DNA of 64,000 nucleotides from Zhengitettix transpicula (taxonomy: Eukaryota > Arthropoda > Insecta > Orthoptera > Tetrigidae). Below the pieces are notes generated by a model. It searched no databases and was not told the origin of the DNA. It saw nothing but the letters and a program-made list of their open reading frames with translations. Position numbers and translations under genes: made by a program. The stretch spans positions 6,774,001 through 6,838,000 of the forward strand of contig CM073590.1 in assembly GCA_037074705.1 (NCBI GenBank). The letters are read 5' to 3'. Below, one piece after another: positions 58,867 through 64,000 of the stretch; position 1 is the first letter of the stretch; each line of letters starts with the position of its first letter.

Positions 58867-60513
58867 CCATTTTGTTCGTCCAATTTATTAGTTCCTCTAC
58901 AGCCATCGAGTATGAGTACTGTTCTCCGCGTAAGGAGAGTTTGGGACCTTAAAGTGTTAATTATTACTCTCCACTTGCCATCCAAAGCTCTATAAGTGTG
59001 TTGTTAATCCAAGTAATCACTGTATAAATGTTTCGGACTGCCGCCAGTTGAGCCTCGCCGTAGGCTTGGAAAGCCGTCAAAGAGAGTTTGTCTTCTCCAG
59101 GTGTCAGGATTTGTGCGTAAACAGAATTGATAAGACCGAGCGCAGTGTTGTCATTGAAGTCTCCGTTTTACTCAAATAAAATAAAATTACAAAATTTAGG
59201 TTTATTGCTGGATTAACCGCATTACCATGTACCCACGTAAATTATGTACATATTTTGAATTTGCATGTGTAACTATGTGGAACAAACAAATAATCATAGG
59301 ATAAAAGTTTTGTCAAATAAATTTGAAAAAACCAACTAAAAAAGGACACAACAGGCTCAAGGCAACAATGTTTGAAGCGAACGGGAGGATCTCGTAAGCA
59401 GGAGTACGAACCAATACCGCATATTTCTTCGTGATCTCGCAGCAATACTATACCGCCGAGATTACGTTTCCAAGACCCTAATAATTTATTGACTCACAGT
59501 GTGTTTCTGATGTCGAAACTAATTTGCTCGTCGAGCGTGGGGTAAATGTCAGTAGTAGGTGAGCGGTATTTAAATGGCAGAGAAACGATCTGTAGGCGTC
59601 AGAAGTAGAGTAAAACTATATTTTTTGCAGAATGAGTAGCCGTTCGGAATTTTAAAGCTAAGATTAGCCTTAAAAATTGGGGACTGTTAGTATAGTACTC
59701 CTCGAACCATTACTCTATATACAAGTATCATAGATCGTAGAATCCATGCGTACACTACAAAAATGTCCGGACACATCCGTAACCTGAATGAAATTTGGAC
59801 AAAAAAAATTACAAAGTTACTAACACTCGGATATCGATAACAACACTATATGAATTGCATTTTTTTTGTATTTTCATACATCAGTATAAAACAAACAATG
59901 CATCTTTTCTTCGACCAGTAATAAAACATCGAACAATTATGAAAGTCAATATTCTTGTAAACTTATCTCATTCTCTTACTGCCTAAAGTTTTATTATGAA
60001 GCCGTTATTATAGGCCGTGAGATACACCAAGTTGTGTCAGATGAGAAGTAGAAGACTGGAGGAGTGGGGGAGAATTTTCGTCGGTTGGGAAGTCTCCTTT
60101 TCGGAGCTGTAACTACGACTCTACTATGATTCGAAACATTAATTATATTCTTATAAACGGGATATACAGACAGCAGCAAGGTCTTTTTATCACATCTTGT
60201 ACTTATCATCTCTAAACTTTTAAGGATGTTTGCTTTTGTGTGCAACATAGCCTCAGTTAAGTAAAAAAAATTTCCATGCGTCTATGTTAGCAATATAATT
60301 TTTACACTATCAAGTTACGGTAACAAAGGTTCGTATTAAACTGATCGGGGCAGTGGGCCACTGCGCATCTTATCCTGACACGACTGTATATTTGTCGCGA
60401 TCTATACTTGTTTTCCATATGACCTTCATTCGTCCGTGTAATACGTGATGGAGTTGCTTCTGCGAAATATTCAGGCTGCAATTCCTGCTATTAACAGTTC
60501 ATAGAATAATGAA
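58867..60513. other. Intergenic DNA
   Basis: No gene or element recognised. Slightly GC-richer at 58870-59160 and 59340-59640; frames up to 84 codons lack motifs. Confidence 0.5.
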
Positions 60514-60670
60514 TATAAAAAAGAGCCAATTCACTTGTGACAAGTGCAGTTGTGTCGCTCTAGGCTCTTCTTCGCACGTGACGAAAGGGACAAGGATTCC
60601 AGAAATGTTGTGTGGCATTTTTATTATCACTTCTTTGTCTGAATTGGCTCTATTTCTTAATAATTATTTT
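60514..60670 (+). mobile_element. Penelope-type hairpin element with hammerhead-like core
   Basis: Arms 60514-60533 (ATAAAAAAGAGCCAATTCA) and 60640-60659 (TGAATTGGCTCTATTTCTTA) are inverted repeats with a perfect 11-bp centre. Inside are GTGCAGTTGTGTCGCTCTAG, GTGACGA (60578-60584, one mismatch to CUGANGA), a possible GGGA/TTCC stem, and GAAATGTTGTG (60602-60612). It is the same subfamily as 25321-25520 and keeps an open frame of 69 codons across the core (60509-60718), possibly by chance. Confidence 0.6.
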
Positions 60671-60789
60671 CAATCTGACGTAAATTTTTTCACTTTTTCA
60701 GTTCATGGACCTTTCTAGTCAAATAAATTTTAAAACTTTTAGGTAAATTAATTGTTAAGCTGGATAACCGGTGGCAGTCATAACTGATA
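60671..60789. other. Short AT-rich spacer
   Basis: Nothing supported. Confidence 0.5.
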
Positions 60790-61222
60790 TTGAAAGTACA
60801 TAGGAATTATTTTAGGAAACCTATTTCTTTTGTAATAGAGGTAAAGGTGTATAAATGTAATGAAATGCGTGTAATTTCGGAGATGGTTTGGAGTGCACCT
60901 GTGGAAGATGTGGAGGTAAGACTGAGCTTCATGGTCGAGTGGCCGGATTCGGGACGGCTACACCGCTTTCTCACAGCCTTTGATGCTCCAACGGCTGCAG
61001 ACGCTCTTGTTTTGTGAGAACTCAGACCAGAGGACCGCCCATTTCAATATGGCGCTACAAATGTTTTCGTGGATGTCACTGCTCAAAGACAAAGCAGCTG
61101 GCCTTTGCCCCTTGTCTGACTTTACCTCAGCCTTAAGACCAGGGTCCCTTCGCTTAACTCCTGCACATCATCACTTTTTCCTTCCTCAGCCTTATAATAT
61201 CCAATCTACCTCGACGAGATGA
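60790..61222 (+). other. GC-richer block with candidate exon and donor site
   Basis: An ATG-led frame from 60790 reaches GATGTGGAG|GTAAGACTG (GT at 60916), a good splice donor, and would end with SEMVWSAPVEDVE. The frame stays open past the donor to 61017. A second frame (60980-61222) covers the GC-rich part. Neither shows a family I recognise. Local GC content between 60880 and 61180 exceeds the flanks, which supports coding or regulatory sequence but does not separate them. Confidence 0.2.
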
Positions 61223-61429
61223 AAAAAACTATACCGAGCTCACAGGGAAGCATTGTGTTTAACACTGAATCTAATTGGGATAGAGTGCGGTGAGATGAGA
61301 ATATTCTCAGAAATAGCCGCCGAAAAGATGTTACGGAGAGTCAAGGCAATAATATAGCAAGAAAAAGAGGGAATAAAAATGAAACGAATAACGGTTGATA
61401 AAGCGAGGACAAAAACATATGTCACAAAA
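61223..61429. other. Spacer
   Basis: Nothing supported. Confidence 0.5.
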
Positions 61430-61560
61430 TTAATTTGAAAAAAGAAATTATTATTGTAAACAACGTTTCATCGCTTATTCATCTGGGTTAAGTTTAAAAA
61501 TTTGATAGGCAGGACTTAATAAATTCATTTTTGGCTGTTGTTTATTTATTTATTAGTTTT
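61430..61560 (-). mobile_element. Penelope-type fragment with hammerhead-like core, minus strand
   Basis: On the minus strand CCCAGATGA (one mismatch to CUGAUGA) is followed after nine bases by GAAACGTTGTTTAC (61455-61469). The plus-strand context aligns with 55360-55445 (AATTTGAA.AAAG, AAC.ACGTTTC.TCGCT, TAAAGTTTA-like) and ends in TTTTTGGCTGTTGTTTATTT, the arm motif of 55342. Stem II would be very short, so the core is probably decayed. Confidence 0.5.
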
Positions 61561-63290
61561 CTCAGTAATTGGAATACATGTATTTATATATATCATTATC
61601 AATATATAATTTGAAATTAAAATATAATACGCCTGTGTTAAAAAATACTAATTAAATAGAATATCCAAAAAACTGACAAAATGAGGTGATTATATAAGTA
61701 CTACACAATGTTTCCAGACTCTTTGTTCCTTTCGCCAGGTGACTGAAAAAGTAAAGAGCACACACGCCAGAAAAAATTATTGATGAATGGTGGCATCATA
61801 ATGGGAGTAATGAAATACACCGACGTTTAGTACAGCAAAAATCTGTGATCGTCTTTTGTGAACAAATATATTATTTCAGAACTTAGGCACGTGAGTCCGC
61901 AACTCTCTTAGACAAGGAACTACTCGGTTCAGCCCAGCCCAGGGAAACGGCTGTCAACGAATTTTCTTTTTTTATTTTCTTCTTATAATTTCTTAAAACG
62001 AGACAATGGAACACCAGTTCTACAGTAAACAAATATTAAATCCAGAATTGTGGAAAATTTCAAATTTGATCATACTGTTGGACTAAAATATCAAGTCATA
62101 CAATACTATAGTTGACACCTCGAAAATATAATATCAACACCACGTGGACCCGCTTCTCAGCCCTTGCATGGCTGTATTGGCAGATTGTGCTAACACCAGC
62201 TTCACTGCTCCTTAACGCATAGTCGTCGCGTGTGTCTGTTATTGGACACAACGTAGTCAGAAGATTCTGCGACATTGGTATTACATTTTTGTGGCGCAGG
62301 CTGTACCATAATTAATTATAGGAGGCACATTGGAAATTAGGATTTGGGGAATTATTAACCGTGGTGTTACAAATTAAATTATCGGATCTGTTAAATTTTA
62401 TTAGTATTGGGATAATTATTTTAGTACAGCATCTTCCCGCAACTAAAGGCAGCAAGAGTTCATTAAAATAAAATAAAATGATATGGTTTTATTGGTAGGT
62501 ATTCTATATGTGAATGAAGTCTTTTTAGTCATGTGTGGCAGTCCACTAATAAAGCACCATAATTGACTGCAGGCTGTGTAGAATACTCAAGCAGTGCTTT
62601 AAACTAAGTCAATTTCAGTAGTAAAGGGAGATAAAGACAGCTCCCGTACGCTGGCAGGCAGCCTTGTATTGTATTATACATTAGAAACGGTGGCCCAGCA
62701 GGTGAACTCAACCTGTTGTTACAGATAGGATGCAGTATTGATACATTCACGCTGAGGGTGATGTGAACTTTAATGAGCCATCCTTAGAAGGGAGTATTAA
62801 TTAATAGACCGCGAGCGGCTTTCTTTGTTGTAACAATGGAACAGCACTGTTTCCGTTCTCCCCGCGGGCTATCCGTCACTGAAAGAAACAACTTCCACGA
62901 GCGTTTATCAGCCTACTAATGAGAAACTACCACCCCTCTACCTCAACTAAGCACTGAGCTAGTCCACTCCAGCCATGGCTCGAGTACGTACTCATTTCCT
63001 TCACAACAAGCAAAGGGTTACTGGATGTACACATTTTGGAGCCACAACAGTCGACTTTTTTTTCGTGATACCACATAATTACTCTGTTACCAGTCTTTTC
63101 CGACCGTTTTACTGGATATAAACAGCATTAAGGATATTTTACAGGCTCAAAAATTTTATTTACTTCCCATTTCTCTTAATACATATTTAACGACTATAGT
63201 TCTAAAGATCAAATATAAATGTTTTACATAAAATCAAAACGTCGTTGACTTCACATTGGAAAGGGTTGTACTTGATCCTGAACAAAATAG
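61561..63290. other. Intergenic DNA
   Basis: AT-rich with moderately GC-richer patches at 62140-62300 and 62650-63000. No gene, RNA or element recognised. Confidence 0.45.
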
Positions 63291-63700
63291 TTGCCTTAAT
63301 GAGAGCGTGTTGTTGACGGCACGTGCCGTGACGGCCATGACAGTATCCGAGACGCATGGGAATGCTCGCACAGCTAATGTTTTTCTCGGCTTCTCCTCAG
63401 CAGTGCAGGATCCAAATTGATTAGTTTTAACTGAAGTCTGGCAAAAAATACGTGGCTGCTCTACACAGTTGCCTGGGAAATGTAGAACCGAGTCGGGCGC
63501 GCGCTAAAACGCAAGTCTTTTTACGGCAGTTTTTCCCAGCTGTCTCGCGCTAGAATTTCCATTTATCTTGAGGACTGTGGAGTTTATTACCAGGCCCTAT
63601 TAGCGAAAAGTTTATAATTTGCTGGTGTAGACGCCTCGCCTTTCGCAGCTAACTCTTTGAAGTCATCTCCCTTAAGTACATTGTGTAGTATATCAAATGT
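63291..63700. promoter_or_regulatory. GC-richer complex block, possible regulatory DNA
   Basis: Contains GGCACGTGCCGTGACGGCC (63318-63336) with a perfect GGCACGTGCC E-box palindrome, GGGCGCGCGC (63495-63504) and TTTTTACGGCAGTTTTT (63518-63534), the TTTACGG being a known Abd-B-type Hox core. No repeat or coding signature. An 87-codon frame after it (63697-63960) is unassigned. Regulatory role is inference. Confidence 0.25.
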
Positions 63701-64000
63701 ATTTGTGTGGCAATTGCTTTAATGTAGAGCAACTTTTCTCCCAGACTAACAGGTCTCTCGCTCTTTCCGCTATTGCAGGCGGCATATTAAACCCGGCACG
63801 CAAAACTAAATTATTTAGTTACTTTTCGAGTTCTTTTCGTCGAATTTCACTTAAAGTTGGAGAAACTCCTATGGAACGATTAAAAGTATTAAGGGAAATT
63901 CTCTATTCACAAATGCTTAATGGCCACTTGAAATCACAAAGTTTCGACGAACGGATATAAAATTATAGCCCCATGTCAAACTATGAATACTAATTTGTTG
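63701..64000 (+). other. Window end with an unassigned 87-codon frame
   Basis: The frame 63697-63960 has a balanced composition and a basic, Leu/Arg-containing C-terminal half, but no domain I recognise, and no splice or promoter signal supports it. It may be chance or part of a gene beyond the window. Confidence 0.2.

Noticed and set aside
1..64000. Bacterial, plasmid or viral origin for part of the window
   Set aside because: No long frames, operon spacing or ribosome-binding sites; microsatellites and eukaryotic retroelements are spread throughout.

Overview
The window looks like one continuous piece of a large, AT-rich, repeat-rich arthropod nuclear genome. An insect is most likely, and a polyneopteran such as a cockroach, termite or stick insect is a guess. 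The basis is the mix of element classes (Jockey-like and I-like LINEs, a Penelope-like element, ATAT-targeting solo LTRs, tRNA-derived SINE pieces, RTE-like tails), the long (TA)n and (CA)n(TA)n microsatellites, and the absence of any long open host reading frame. I could not assign a host protein-coding gene with confidence. The open frames of 60-207 codons are mostly chance frames or lie inside repeats. I read the window as a gene desert or a very long intron, with three weak exon candidates (3022-3083 +, 4703-4813 -, 60790-60915 +).

Layout. 1-7.4 kb: a GC-rich, possibly regulatory block (1-900), then AT-rich DNA with two weak exon candidates. 7.38-8.53 kb: a complete solo LTR (LTR-A) inserted in a (TA)n tract with an ATAT duplication. 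11-12 kb: a Penelope-type hammerhead-like motif and a truncated copy of a poly(A)-tailed retroelement, here called the hairpin-headed element (HHE). 15.68-15.82 kb: a near-perfect 54-bp-arm inverted repeat around a hammerhead-like core. 20.0-22.2 kb: an HHE cluster (one truncated copy and a tandem pair), then an RTE-like tail. 23.8-24.7 kb: a decayed Penelope-like (GIY-YIG) 3' end. 25.3-27.0 kb: a second Penelope-type hairpin and a minus-strand LTR (LTR-D) between microsatellites. 34.8-36.25 kb: another palindrome, then two HHE copies in opposite orientation whose target-site duplications are swapped. 43.6-45.9 kb: a terminal-inverted-repeat element, solo LTR-B and a dispersed fragment. 47.5-48.75 kb: an I-clade LINE 3' half with RNase H, minus strand. 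52.6-54.1 kb: a Jockey-like LINE 3' end, a (TA)n tract and LTR-C, nested in that order. 55.3-61.6 kb: three more Penelope-type cores and two HHE copies.

How the parts relate. No metabolic or operon logic is visible; the relationships are between mobile elements. Four observations stand out. (1) The HHE family has eight copies here, a conserved 5' hairpin, internal hairpins, a poly(A) tail, no recognisable Pol III boxes and no convincing coding capacity. (2) At 35.2-36.25 kb the swapped duplications of two inverted HHE copies record an inversion of the spacer between them. (3) Seven or eight loci carry hammerhead-like CUGANGA...GAAA cores, several enclosed by long inverted arms; one lies just downstream of a Penelope GIY-YIG domain. 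(4) An LTR family inserts at ATAT within microsatellites and carries a splice-donor-like GTRAGT at a corresponding place.
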